From SOKP01 sp048887165 (GTDB lineage Archaea > Asgardarchaeota > Lokiarchaeia > Sigyniarchaeales > SOKP01): a stretch of 64,000 nt of DNA. The DNA lies in assembly GCA_048887165.1 (NCBI GenBank), contig JBHLJZ010000006.1, positions 10,467 through 74,466 of the forward strand, read 5' to 3'. The notes below the pieces were generated by a model. It ran no database searches. It saw only the letters and a program-made list of their open reading frames with translations, and was not told where the DNA came from. The position numbers and the translations under genes are program-made. Position 1 is the stretch's first letter, and every line of letters begins with the position of its first letter. Positions 1 through 8,687 of this stretch are shown here, piece after piece.

Positions 1-211
1 TTGTACCTGTTAATAAACCTGGGAAAAAAGCTAATATGGATTCAGCTCCCAGCGGATCTGCTTTTGGAGGCATATTTTTATAAATATACTTCGCAGCTAA
101 TCCATAACCACCTAAATATTGACGATATAAATCTTCTGGAACTTCTTCTTCATTAAAAGCACCAGTAGAGAGATCAACCCATAAAATCTTGCCCATAAAA
201 CAATTAGTCAT
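1..211 (-). CDS. Aldehyde ferredoxin oxidoreductase, N-terminal part (cut by window edge)
   Basis: Reverse-strand translation from the ATG at 211 gives about 70 residues that run off the window. They contain the typical AOR N-terminus: GKILWVDLSTG, then a YLGGYGLAAKYIY stretch, then FFPGLLTGT. The family uses a tungstopterin and a [4Fe-4S] cluster to oxidise aldehydes to acids with ferredoxin. The start is supported by an AGGAG site about 8 nt upstream on the minus strand (near 221-225). Only the first part of the N-terminal domain is visible, so the cluster cysteines and the AOR subclass cannot be judged. A second, complete AOR-family gene lies at 15461. Confidence 0.85.
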   Translation of the reverse strand, partial: MTNCFMGKILWVDLSTGAFNEEEVPEDLYRQYLGGYGLAAKYIYKNMPPKADPLGAESILAFFPGLLTGT

Positions 212-435
212 GATTTTTAACTCCTATTCCTTCTTTTTAATACTATAATCTATAACTAGTTGATATTTATAGATTTGCATTTATAATTCTTTAGATAGTT
301 TAAAAACTATTATAGAGGAATTAATTTTAAAACCTGGCTGAAAAATCTCTCTATTTACTTTTTCTTTTTTTTCTTATTTTCTAAATAAATAATTATTAAA
401 CTAAATAAAAATGAAAAAAAAATAAATTACTTTCA

Positions 436-813
436 TTATAAAGAAGCAATTGCGTCTATTTCTAACATCATTGAAGCAACCGGGAGATTCGATACCTCGA
501 TGGTTGTACGAGAAGGAAAATCTTTACTAACACCATTATCTTCGAAAAACTTCTTATAGATTCTATTCATTTTACCAAAATTGTTCATATCTCTTAAGTA
601 CACTTTGATATGAGCTATATTTGAAACCTTACCCCCAGCTGCTTCTACAATTGCTTTAACATTTTCTAAAGTAGTGTATGTCTGGTCTTTTATATCAGTT
701 GCACCTTGTTTAGGACCTTGACCTGATACAAACAATAGATTTCCAACCTTGACACCTGGAGTATAAGGTCCAGCAACAGGAGTTCCAGGATGTATATATT
801 CATTATCTGGCAT
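436..813 (-). CDS. ridA: RidA family enamine/imine deaminase
   Basis: 125 residues, the usual length of the YjgF/YER057c/UK114 family. Visible family features are GPYTPGVKVGNLLFVSGQGP near the N-terminus and Arg102 within PSRTTIEV, equivalent to the arginine that binds the substrate carboxylate. The family hydrolyses reactive 2-aminoacrylate and other imines to ketoacids and ammonia. It lies 23 nt downstream of a D-serine dehydratase-like gene on the same strand. That pairing makes sense, because PLP dehydratases release the enamine that RidA removes. ATG start at 813; no strong ribosome-binding site, consistent with co-transcription with the upstream gene. Confidence 0.92.
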   Translation of the reverse strand: MPDNEYIHPGTPVAGPYTPGVKVGNLLFVSGQGPKQGATDIKDQTYTTLENVKAIVEAAGGKVSNIAHIKVYLRDMNNFGKMNRIYKKFFEDNGVSKDFPSRTTIEVSNLPVASMMLEIDAIASL

Positions 814-836
814 AAATTTCTTAAGCCCCCATTATA

Positions 837-1916
837 TTAATAATTTTTTCCTCTAGCAAGTATTTCCCATTTACCTATATATTCATTGTTCTTTATGACA
901 TGGACATAATCATAAAGATTAATTGTGATACATACATGAGCAGGAATTAATTCTAGTTTTTGTCCAATCTTAAAATCAGATCCAATCGCTTTTAATTGGG
1001 TATGCTCTTCATTCATGACTCTAAACTTTATTTTTGGATGATCTTTTATTATTGGCTTTCCATCTCCAATAGGAATTGCTTTTGTACCAGCATCAAGAGT
1101 AAATTCTTTTTTTCCAGTTTGGTTCTGAATTGTGCTTAAAACTGTTACAGCAGGTTCAAAAATTGGATTTACTCTATGCAAGTGTTCATCAGAAAAAACA
1201 TAAGTACCTGGTTGAATTTCCGATACATCTTCAAATTTTGCAGCATACATGTATGTTGCAGAGCCTGATGTTGATACGTAATCGACATTAAAACCATTTT
1301 TACTTAACAGTTTTTTTGTTTCAACAATTTTTTTCATACATTCATTTGTCATTAATTCTTTCTGCTCAAGATTCATCATAGGAGTCAAATGTCCTTCATA
1401 TCCTTGCAATCCAACCAATTTTACCCCTGGAGTTTCTTGTATGAATTTAGCTAATTCCAACGCAGGTTCACCTGGATCCACTCCAGCTCGTCCTAATCCT
1501 AGATTTATTTCCATTAATACTTCAAGTTCTATATTTGCTCGAGTTGCGTATTTGCTTAGATCTAAAACATTTTTTTTTGAATCGACAGCACATCTTACTA
1601 ATGCATATCTATTAAGCATTATCAGTCTTTTGATATGATCTGGATCGATGACTTGATTCGCAATTAATATATCATCAATACCAGATTGAACAAAAACTTC
1701 TGCTTCTCCGACTTTAGCAACAGCAATTCCTTTTGCTCCTCCTGCTTTTAAAATCATATGTGCAATAATAGGTAATTTGGCTGTTTTTAGATGTGGTCTC
1801 AAATTTACCTTATTTTCCTTAACAAAATTTGCCATTGTCTCGATATTTTTCTGCATAATGTCAAAATTTAGAACAAGGGCAGGCGTCGGTATTTTATCCT
1901 TCCAATTTTCGTCCAA
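837..1916 (-). CDS. D-threonine aldolase / D-serine dehydratase-like PLP enzyme
   Basis: Alanine-racemase-fold (fold III) PLP enzyme of about 360 residues. The N-terminal PTPALVLNFDIMQKN segment and RPHLKTAK carry the Schiff-base lysine. Near the C-terminus the PAHVCITIN segment has the His-x-Cys pair that binds the metal in D-serine dehydratase/D-threonine aldolase. The reading frame opens with TTG at 1925, but an AGGAG touches that codon. The TTG at 1916 has the same AGGAG about 8 nt upstream and is the better start. The gene precedes ridA, which favours a dehydratase producing aminoacrylate over a pure aldolase, but sequence alone cannot separate the two. Confidence 0.82.
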   Translation of the reverse strand: MDENWKDKIPTPALVLNFDIMQKNIETMANFVKENKVNLRPHLKTAKLPIIAHMILKAGGAKGIAVAKVGEAEVFVQSGIDDILIANQVIDPDHIKRLIMLNRYALVRCAVDSKKNVLDLSKYATRANIELEVLMEINLGLGRAGVDPGEPALELAKFIQETPGVKLVGLQGYEGHLTPMMNLEQKELMTNECMKKIVETKKLLSKNGFNVDYVSTSGSATYMYAAKFEDVSEIQPGTYVFSDEHLHRVNPIFEPAVTVLSTIQNQTGKKEFTLDAGTKAIPIGDGKPIIKDHPKIKFRVMNEEHTQLKAIGSDFKIGQKLELIPAHVCITINLYDYVHVIKNNEYIGKWEILARGKNY

Positions 1917-2063
1917 ATTTAACAACTCCTATAGTAGTTTATTATTTAATATTAATTAAAACGTAATTTTCTAATTAAATTTAATCTTGAACAAAAACGT
2001 TAAATTTATTATTTAATTATTTTTTTATACCAATTAATCGAATAATTTTGAGGTGAAATCTAA

Positions 2064-2369
2064 ATGGGAAAATTTATGATTAGAGGATGGTATCCACCAA
2101 ACAAATATAAGGAATTATTGAAAGTTTATATGTCTAAGGACAAACCTCCGTACCCAGATTTTCTAAAAAAAACTTTAAATGTAACTACTGTAAATGCAGA
2201 TGGAAATTGGCAAACTTATGCATTGTATGAATTTCCAGATGATAAAACTAAAGAGGCGACAAATGCTCTCTTGAAAAGATACGCTCTTTATACCACTGTT
2301 GAGGGTTATAGATTTGTTGTAGAAAATGTTATGGATGCTGAGGAGGGAATAAAGCTCCTTATGGGTTAA
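2064..2369 (+). CDS. Small conserved-looking hypothetical protein (possible dimeric alpha-beta barrel)
   Basis: 101 residues, not confidently recognised. The pattern is beta-strand (KFMIRGWYPP), helix (NKYKELLKVYMS), then beta-rich middle and a closing helix, which resembles small dimeric alpha-beta barrel proteins. No catalytic motif or signal peptide is visible. The start is well supported: GAGGTGA at 2050-2056 sits 7 nt before the ATG, with a T-rich/TATA-like stretch near 2020-2032. It is transcribed away from the dehydratase/ridA operon and is separated from hisS by about 190 nt. Confidence 0.6.
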   Translation: MGKFMIRGWYPPNKYKELLKVYMSKDKPPYPDFLKKTLNVTTVNADGNWQTYALYEFPDDKTKEATNALLKRYALYTTVEGYRFVVENVMDAEEGIKLLMG

Positions 2370-2557
2370 ATAAAGAATATAAATTTTCTCTTCTAAAATT
2401 AACTTTTCTTTATTTTTTAATTAACAACAATCTTACAAATTTAAAAATTCTATGTTTAATTAGAATTCTATTTTGAAATAGAAAATAAAATAGAAAAAAA
2501 TATTTTGTAATGTTCTTTCTTTACAATAATTTAATAATTTTTCTATGGTGTAATTAG

Positions 2558-3907
2558 GTGTCAAAAAAGTTTTCAAAAGAGCCATTGAGAGGGATGGAAG
2601 ATTATTATCCACCTGACTTTCGTGAGATTAACTGGGTAATTGAGAATATCCGAGATATTGCGGAACTTTACTGTTATGAAGAGTATGAAACTCCACCGCT
2701 CGAACCTATCGAAATCTTTGCTGCAAAGTCTTCAGATGAGCTAGTAAATGAGCAATCATTCATTGTTGAAAAAAAGGAAGGAGAAAGACTAATTCTAATT
2801 CCTGAACTTACTCCTAGCTTAGCTCGTATCGTAGCTCGTAAAAGTCAAGAACTTAAAAAACCATTAAGATGGTTTTCAGTTCCAACCTGTTTCCGTTATG
2901 AACGACCTCAAAAAGGACGACGTAGGGTATTCAAACAAATCAATTTTGATATCTTAGGTGAAAATAACCTATATGCTGATCTTGAAATATTTAATATAAT
3001 AGTAGACATTTTTTCCCAATTTGGTGCAACCTCAAAACAATACCAAATTTATTATAATAGTCGTAAGTTCATGGATGCTTTATCTAGTCTTATACTTGAA
3101 ATTCCTAAAGAAAAGATTCCTTTTATTTATAAAGTATTAGATAAATCAGATAAAATGGAAGAAGAAGAGTTTGAAAAATATGTTTATGACTTTTTTGAAA
3201 ACGAAATTGTTGTTCAGAATATCTTGAAATTAAAAAAATCTAATTCAATTGAAGAGTTAATGAAAAAATTTGATAAAATTCCAGATCAATTCTATGAATC
3301 TGATGGTTATAAAGAATTAGTAAATTTTGAAAAGTTATTATCTGATGCAAACCTCTCAGAGTATTGTAGCTTCTCTTCAAGCGTTGTAAGAGGTTTAGAT
3401 TATTACACGGGCATTGTATATGAAGTATATGATACTGGAAAAGAAAATATTCGTAGTATTTTTGGCGGAGGTCGATATGATGATTTACTATCCATTTTTA
3501 CAGATGAATTGATACCAGCAACAGGGTTTGGATTAGGTATTCTTATGTTAACCTTATTTTTAAGAACCTATGATCTGATTCCTGAAGAAATTAAGGAGAA
3601 AGATTATACTGATACCGTCTACATAGCATCCATAAGTGAAGATGTGTCAGTTTATGCCTTGAAATTAGCTAATTTAGTTCGTGGAGAAGATTTTCCTTGC
3701 CTTGTTGATTATCGTTTCAGCAATTTGAAAAATCAATTAAGTAAAGCTAATGAATTAGGAGTTTTGATAACATTGATAATTGGACCAAACGAAATGGAAC
3801 AAAATGAAGTCACAATTAAAAATATGAAGACTCAAAAACAAAAAACTATTAAAATCGAAGATCTTATTGAAGAAATATATAATATAATAGATGAATATGA
3901 GGATTAA
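2558..3907 (+). CDS. hisS: Histidyl-tRNA synthetase
   Basis: 449 residues, class II aminoacyl-tRNA synthetase. Motif 2 is visible as CFRYERPQKGRRR at residues 111-123. The histidine-binding segment RGLDYYTG lies at 278-285 and GGGRYDDL (motif 3 region) at 303-310. The N-terminal PLRGMEDYYPPD replaces the common GTRD-type opening, and the C-terminal ~100 residues form the anticodon-binding domain. The enzyme charges tRNA-His with histidine using ATP. GTG start at 2558. The next gene begins 5 nt after the stop, so the two are probably co-transcribed. Confidence 0.93.
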   Translation: MSKKFSKEPLRGMEDYYPPDFREINWVIENIRDIAELYCYEEYETPPLEPIEIFAAKSSDELVNEQSFIVEKKEGERLILIPELTPSLARIVARKSQELKKPLRWFSVPTCFRYERPQKGRRRVFKQINFDILGENNLYADLEIFNIIVDIFSQFGATSKQYQIYYNSRKFMDALSSLILEIPKEKIPFIYKVLDKSDKMEEEEFEKYVYDFFENEIVVQNILKLKKSNSIEELMKKFDKIPDQFYESDGYKELVNFEKLLSDANLSEYCSFSSSVVRGLDYYTGIVYEVYDTGKENIRSIFGGGRYDDLLSIFTDELIPATGFGLGILMLTLFLRTYDLIPEEIKEKDYTDTVYIASISEDVSVYALKLANLVRGEDFPCLVDYRFSNLKNQLSKANELGVLITLIIGPNEMEQNEVTIKNMKTQKQKTIKIEDLIEEIYNIIDEYED

Positions 3908-3912
3908 AAAAG

Positions 3913-4410
3913 TTGAGTGAAAATATTAGAATTGTACAATTAAAATCTATGCGTGCGGCATATTTTTACGCGTTCTCAGAGGCTCCAGAAGAGGATTCTT
4001 GGAAAAAGATGGAATTCTGGGCAATTAATTCAGGACTTTTTAAAAAAAGTTCGAAATCTCGCATTTTTGGAAGAAATATTTATCCAACAGAGAATCCAGA
4101 ACCACATGGATATAGTTACTATATAACAATTACACCTGAAATTAAAGTTGATAAAGAAATATTCATTCGAATAATACCAGGAGGTCTTTATGCTCTGTCT
4201 AGATGTGAGGGTTTTGAGGAAATGAGTAATAGATGGGCTGGTTTATGGAAATGGGTAAATTCAAGTAAATATAAATACATAGGGGAAACCAAGAGCGAAG
4301 TTGGATTTGAATTAGGTTTTGAAGAACACCTTAATTGGTATCCTTTTATGGTAGAAAAAAGTGAAAAAACTATGATCTTTGATCTCATGCTCCAGTTATG
4401 GGAAGAATAG
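3913..4410 (+). CDS. GyrI-like / AraC-type effector-binding domain protein
   Basis: 165 residues, TTG start 5 nt after the hisS stop. The sequence has the layout of stand-alone SOUL/GyrI-like domains: an early IRIVQLKSMRAAYFYAF strand, a middle FGRNIYPTENPEPHGYSYYITI stretch, then a GGLYALSRCEG strand and a WVNSSKYKYIG segment. In the family this fold binds small hydrophobic ligands or proteins, and it can act as a sensor or hydrolase. No DNA-binding domain is attached. The link with hisS is positional only. Confidence 0.65.
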   Translation: MSENIRIVQLKSMRAAYFYAFSEAPEEDSWKKMEFWAINSGLFKKSSKSRIFGRNIYPTENPEPHGYSYYITITPEIKVDKEIFIRIIPGGLYALSRCEGFEEMSNRWAGLWKWVNSSKYKYIGETKSEVGFELGFEEHLNWYPFMVEKSEKTMIFDLMLQLWEE

Positions 4411-4466
4411 AGTCTTTTGGTAAGAATAATATTATTTAAAATACTCATTAGAAATAAGATTATCTT

Positions 4467-5390
4467 ATGAATTTCATTGAACAATTAATCCAATCAATAA
4501 AGGAAAAACGCAGCGTTGTGTGTATGGGACTCGATCCCCGGATAGAAAATGATGGAGAAATTCCAAAATATTTAATCGAAGAATTAGAAGATCCAAATAA
4601 AATTATATTAGAATTTAATAAAACTTTAATTGAAAATACTTTTGATCTAATCCCAATTATAAAACCTCAAATTGCCTTTTATGAAAAATATGATGCATTA
4701 ACAGCATTAAAAGAAACGATAAAATTTGCGCATAAACATGATTTATTAGTCATTTTAGATTCTAAAAGAAATGACATCGCTAGCACATCTAAAGCTTATG
4801 CAGATGCAACATTTCAATTATATAATGCGGATGCTTGTACTTTGAATGCTTACTTTGGAATTGATGGGATTAGACCCTATTTAGATTATTATAAGGATAG
4901 GGGATTGTTTATTCTTGTTAAAACTTCAAACCCGAGCAGCAAAGATTTTCAAGATCTTTTTAGTGCGAGTATACGGGAAGAAATTGACTCCAAAATTCAA
5001 GTTGAAGTAACTAATATTACATTAGAGAGAAATTACATCCAAATGGCTAAATTGGTTTATAATTGGGCAAGAGATTTACCTAAGTTTTCTGGTTTTCATA
5101 ATCTAGGAGTTGTAGTTGGAGCAACTTATCCTGAGCAATTGAAAAAAGTTAGAGATCTTGTAAAAGACTCATTTATTTTGATGCCTGGCTATGGAGCACA
5201 GGGTGCACAAGCGAAGGATCTAAAATATGCATTTTTAAAAAATGGTCTTGGTGGAATTGTTAATTCGTCAAGAGGCATAATTTATGCTTATAATAAGTCA
5301 AAAGAATACTCTCCCCATGAATTTGAAGCAGCAGCTAGAAATGAGATTATTAATATGAACAGAATTATTAATAAAGAGTTTAAACTATAA
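4467..5390 (+). CDS. pyrF: Orotidine 5'-phosphate decarboxylase
   Basis: 307 residues, matching the longer (type 2) OMP decarboxylases. The opening VCMGLDPR is typical. The catalytic array Asp98-x-Lys100-x-x-Asp103 is seen in DSKRNDIASTSKAYADA, followed by the phosphate-binding region with MPGYGAQG and NSSRGIIYAY near the C-terminus. It converts OMP to UMP in pyrimidine synthesis. It follows the GyrI-like gene on the same strand by 56 nt and may be part of the hisS transcript. ATG start; no clear Shine-Dalgarno site. Confidence 0.93.
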   Translation: MNFIEQLIQSIKEKRSVVCMGLDPRIENDGEIPKYLIEELEDPNKIILEFNKTLIENTFDLIPIIKPQIAFYEKYDALTALKETIKFAHKHDLLVILDSKRNDIASTSKAYADATFQLYNADACTLNAYFGIDGIRPYLDYYKDRGLFILVKTSNPSSKDFQDLFSASIREEIDSKIQVEVTNITLERNYIQMAKLVYNWARDLPKFSGFHNLGVVVGATYPEQLKKVRDLVKDSFILMPGYGAQGAQAKDLKYAFLKNGLGGIVNSSRGIIYAYNKSKEYSPHEFEAAARNEIINMNRIINKEFKL

Positions 5391-5397
5391 AATTTTA

Positions 5398-5823
5398 TTA
5401 ATAAGTGTAAACAAGGTCGCCCAATACAAAACCCATGGCAAATAATGCCGCGGTAATAGGAACTATCAAAAATATCGCAATTATAATCGACTTTTTAATT
5501 CCGATTCTATGTAATAAATTCACAACATTTATTTCGACGAAAACTGATATTACAATGGTGGGGATAAGCACTTCTAGAGGAGGTGGCCCACGCCAAATAA
5601 ACATTCCTAACAACATCATTGGTGAACTTATAAAAAAAATTATTCCAAATTGAATTCCAAAACTAATTGCAGTCCACTTCATACTTTTTCTTACTTGTGC
5701 TTTAGAAATAGCTAAACCGATTTTTAAAATGAAAATACACGCTATTAACAATGAAATCATCATAATAATAGGAGTATAATTATCCATTGAACCAATTTGA
5801 GGTTGAAATAGAATTAGCAACAT
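5398..5823 (-). CDS. Hypothetical membrane protein, four predicted helices
   Basis: 141 residues with hydrophobic segments at roughly 15-37, 51-73, 84-106 and 112-136, so probably an integral membrane protein. No recognised family motif. The ATG at 5823 has an AGGA about 9 nt upstream on the minus strand. It is convergent with pyrF (7 nt apart) and divergent from the selenoprotein operon across about 200 nt. Confidence 0.6.
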   Translation of the reverse strand: MLLILFQPQIGSMDNYTPIIMMISLLIACIFILKIGLAISKAQVRKSMKWTAISFGIQFGIIFFISSPMMLLGMFIWRGPPPLEVLIPTIVISVFVEINVVNLLHRIGIKKSIIIAIFLIVPITAALFAMGFVLGDLVYTY

Positions 5824-6021
5824 CTTAAATTCCTAAATGTATCTTTAATTTTATGTATTTAATTCATAAACTTATAAAAGATACATAAAAGATTTTTGAT
5901 TTAAAGTTAATTTTTTTAATCAAAGGTTTTAAAATAAAATAATACATTAAACTTCATATTAATTATAAAACCAAAAAGATTGGAGGAAATTTCAAAAAAA
6001 GAAAAGAAGGAATGATATGCA

Positions 6022-7998
6022 ATGGTAGAAACTAAGAACATTCAAGTTAATGAAAGCGATGATATCCGAATTTTCATTGCAATTTGTCAATGAGGCCTAA
6101 ATGTTGCAGAAATTATTGACACTGTAGCCTTATCAGAGTTTTCGAAAACATTACCAAATGTTGTCGAGGCTGTAGACTATATATCATTATGTACTGAGCC
6201 AGGAGCAGAATTTATTAAAGAAAAAATGATTGAGAGTAATGCTAATCGATTAGTAGTAGCTTCTTGTACTCCAAAAACTCATGAACCGGTCTTTAAAAGT
6301 GTTCTTGAATCAATGGAGTTAGATCCATCGTTTTTAGAATTCGTTAATATCCGTGAACATTCAAGTTTCGTTCATAGACAAGATAAACAAGGAGCACAGA
6401 GTACCGCAGAAGACGCTATTCGATCTGGAGTTGCTAGAGCTGCACTTTTAGAGAAAATTTTAATAAAAGAAGTTGATATAACTAAAAAAGCTTTAATTAT
6501 CGGTGGAGGAGTTGCAGGCTTAACTGCTGCTGTAGATTTGGCTGATGAAGGGTTTGAGGTGTACTTAGTTGAGAAAAGTCCTACTATCGGTGGAAAAATG
6601 GCGATGCTCGATCGTACCTTTCCCACTGATGACTGTAGTATTTGAATATTAGGACCAGTTATGCTAGAAGCTGCAAGAACCCCAAGATTAAATCTTTACA
6701 CCTATAGTGAAATTGAAGATATATCTGGATTTGTAGGAAACTTTAAAGTAAAAATAAGGAAGAAAGCAAGATATGTAAATAATGACTGTAATGGATGCGG
6801 TTCGTGCTTTGAAGTTTGTCCTGCTTACGGGTATGATGAATTTAATGAAGGGTTGAATCCCCGAAAAGCAATATATATCTCTTTTGCTCAAGCTGTACCT
6901 TCTATTGCTCAAATTGATATGACAAGATGTATAAAATGTGGATTATGTGAAGGTGTTTGCGAAGTCGATGCAATAGATTTTGACCAACAAGATGAAATTG
7001 TAGAAATAGAAGTTGGTTCTATTGCTGTTGCAACTGGTTGGGATGAATATAAACCAGAAATAGGATATTTAGGTTATAATGTTTATCCTAATGTTATAAC
7101 TCAAATGAAACTAGAAAGAATACTAGCTCCAAACGGTCCAACAGTTGGACATCTTGTTAGACCGTCTGATGGAAAGAAGCCAGAAAAAGTCCTATTTATT
7201 CAATGTGTAGGTTCAAGAGATTTATCAAGACAAACCTACTGTAGTGCGGGAGTATGTTGTATGATTTCAATTAAAAATACTAAGCTCATTAAACAGCATT
7301 ATCCTGAAATCGATATAAGTGTTGCGTATATGGATATAAGAGCTGCTGGTAAGAATTATGAGGAATATTTTACAGCGTCTCGAAAAGAGGGCATTAAATA
7401 CATACGGACTAATGTTTCAAAAATTTATGAAGATCCTGAAACCCATAATCTCAAAGTCATATTACAAAATACATTAAGTAATACTGGATTAAAAGAGTAC
7501 GAATATGACATGGTTGTGTTATCTGCTGCAATGCTTCCAGCGAGAGGAGTAGAGAAAATAGGAAAGATATTGAAACTTGAAACTAGTCAAGACGGATTTT
7601 TTAAGGAATTTCACGCACGTTTAAATCCAATAGATACAAAAATCCCTGGAATTGTACTTGCTGGAGTTGCACAGGGACCTAAATCAATCGCAGAATCAAT
7701 TGCTCAAGGTAGAGCTGCAGCATCTTCTCTTGCAAGATTAATGGGAAAAGATAAATATAGAATTTTGCTGATTCGAGCTACAGTTGATACTGAAAAGTGT
7801 GCAAAATGTGGATTATGTGAATTAAATTGTCCTTACGATGCTATTCAAACTACAGCCGAAGGTGCTGTTGTTGATGAGATCTTATGTAGAGGTTGTGGCT
7901 CATGTTTAGCTAATTGCCCTTCAGAAGCTATAACACTACGATATTATCGAGAACCTCAATATGAAAAACAAATAGATGCTATATTAGAGGAAATATAG
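6022..7998 (+). CDS. hdrA: HdrA-like CoB-CoM heterodisulfide reductase subunit A, with two selenocysteine (UGA) codons
   Basis: Read straight through two in-frame TGA codons (6091-6093 and 6643-6645), this is one 658-residue HdrA of normal length. Residue 24 (Sec) falls in CQUGLN, where other HdrA proteins have C-x-C-G-x-N. Residue 208 (Sec) falls in DCSIUILGP, where the family has DCSICILGP. The FAD-binding GGGVAG is at 161-166. Four ferredoxin-type motifs follow, with cysteines near 256-266, 303-313, 593-603 and 622-632. In the family HdrA carries the FAD that bifurcates electrons between ferredoxin and a disulfide or quinone-like acceptor. The mvhD gene starts 13 nt downstream. Both UGAs replace conserved cysteines and nothing else is damaged, so Sec is much more likely than a broken gene. 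ATG at 6022 with an AAGGA upstream. Confidence 0.93.
6091..6093 (+). other. In-frame UGA read as selenocysteine (HdrA residue 24)
   Basis: TGA directly after TGT CAA and before GGC CTA AAT, giving CQ-U-GLN at the N-terminal C-x-C-G-x-N motif of HdrA. The reading frame before and after is clearly HdrA. Confidence 0.85.
6643..6645 (+). other. In-frame UGA read as selenocysteine (HdrA residue 208)
   Basis: TGA after GAC TGT AGT ATT and before ATA TTA GGA, giving DCSI-U-ILGP at the conserved DCSICILGP segment that follows the FAD domain of HdrA. The frame continues in family sequence on both sides. Confidence 0.88.
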
Positions 7999-8011
7999 AG
8001 AGGTGGTTTAT

Positions 8012-8464
8012 ATGGCAACAAAAGATAAAGTAAAGATTTTAGCATTCATGTGTTGGAAGTGAGGATATGGTGCTGGGGACATGGCGGGAACTATTCGTGC
8101 TCAATATCCTGCAACAATTAGACCGATTCGAATAAACTGTACTGGAAGAGTTACTCCTGGCTTAATGATGCGAGCCATTGGTAAAGGTGCTGATGGTGTA
8201 ATTGTCGCAGGATGATATGAAGGAGAATGTGATTATGAAACAGGTAATCTAATAGCGGCTAAGAATGTTGAATTCACACGTGAAATATTAAAAACTGCTG
8301 GAGTTTCACCTGAAAGAATACAATTATTTCACTGCAGTGCCGCAGAAGGACAAAAATTCCAAGAAGAAGTAACTAGAATAACAGAAATTATTGAAAATTT
8401 GGGTAGCAATCCTTTAAAAAAATCTTCAGATTCAGAAGATAAGAAAAAGAAAAAAACCGAATGA
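8012..8464 (+). CDS. mvhD: MvhD/VhuD-like iron-sulfur subunit linking HdrA to hydrogenase, with two selenocysteine (UGA) codons
   Basis: The full 150-residue protein appears only when TGA at 8060-8062 (residue 17) and 8213-8215 (residue 68) are read as Sec. The N-terminus then reads FMCWKUGYGAGDMAG, matching the C-x-W-C-type opening of MvhD, and later VAGUYEGECDYETGN, matching the family's GCHxGxCHY-x-x-GN. Further cysteines lie at CTG and HCSA. In the family this subunit passes electrons from a [NiFe]-hydrogenase or formate dehydrogenase to HdrA; no hydrogenase genes are in the window. GAGAGGTGG at 7998-8006 is the ribosome-binding site. The final TGA at 8462 is taken as stop because the Lys-rich tail (KKKKKTE) has ended; reading through would add only seven codons to a TAG. 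Confidence 0.92.
8060..8062 (+). other. In-frame UGA read as selenocysteine (MvhD residue 17)
   Basis: Codons ATG TGT TGG AAG TGA GGA TAT give MCWK-U-GY, where MvhD proteins carry a cysteine ligand. Translation continues in family sequence after it. Confidence 0.87.
8213..8215 (+). other. In-frame UGA read as selenocysteine (MvhD residue 68)
   Basis: Codons GTC GCA GGA TGA TAT GAA GGA GAA TGT give VAG-U-YEGEC, the position of the cysteine in the family's GCHxGxCHY motif. Confidence 0.87.
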
Positions 8465-8484
8465 ATGAATCTTATGAAAAAAAA

Positions 8485-8545
8485 TTAGTCGTAAGATGAC
8501 AAACCATAAAGCAATGGTCTCGGAAAAATGTTTTAAAACTTATTT
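8485..8545 (+). promoter_or_regulatory. Candidate SECIS element behind mvhD
   Basis: In the 3' untranslated region, ATGA at 8495-8498 is followed by a 5-bp stem ACCAT (8503-8507) / ATGGT (8514-8518) closed by the loop AAAGCA, then GGAA at 8522-8525. An ATGA opposite a GA with an A-rich apical loop is the core of eukaryote-type SECIS elements, and SECIS elements of this look have been reported for Lokiarchaeota. The lower helix is weak by eye. hdrA has only 13 nt behind its stop, so this element may serve both genes. The rest of 8546-8687 is AT-rich with a TATA-like TTTTTAAAC near 8598. Confidence 0.45.
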
Positions 8546-8687
8546 TTTGATTTTCAGATTATAATCCTATTAATAATATAATAAAAAATTGGTAAATCTT
8601 TTTAAACTCGTGATTCTAGTTAAATCCTAATTTTAATTTCATAGAAATTAAAAGACTATTGAAAATTAAATAAAAAAGTGAAAAAAG

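Noticed and set aside
1441..1638. Plus-strand open frames opposite the dehydratase gene and similar frames opposite other genes
   Set aside because: They are antisense shadows of real genes: no ribosome-binding sites, odd composition and no recognisable domains.
6226..6645. The pieces at 6226-6645 and 6661-7998 taken as separate or broken genes
   Set aside because: They are one continuous HdrA when TGA is read as selenocysteine; no shift of frame, and both TGAs replace conserved cysteines.
8462..8488. TGA at 8462 as a fifth Sec codon with extension to TAG at 8488
   Set aside because: The family's conserved part has ended in a Lys-rich tail and read-through would add only seven residues without any motif.
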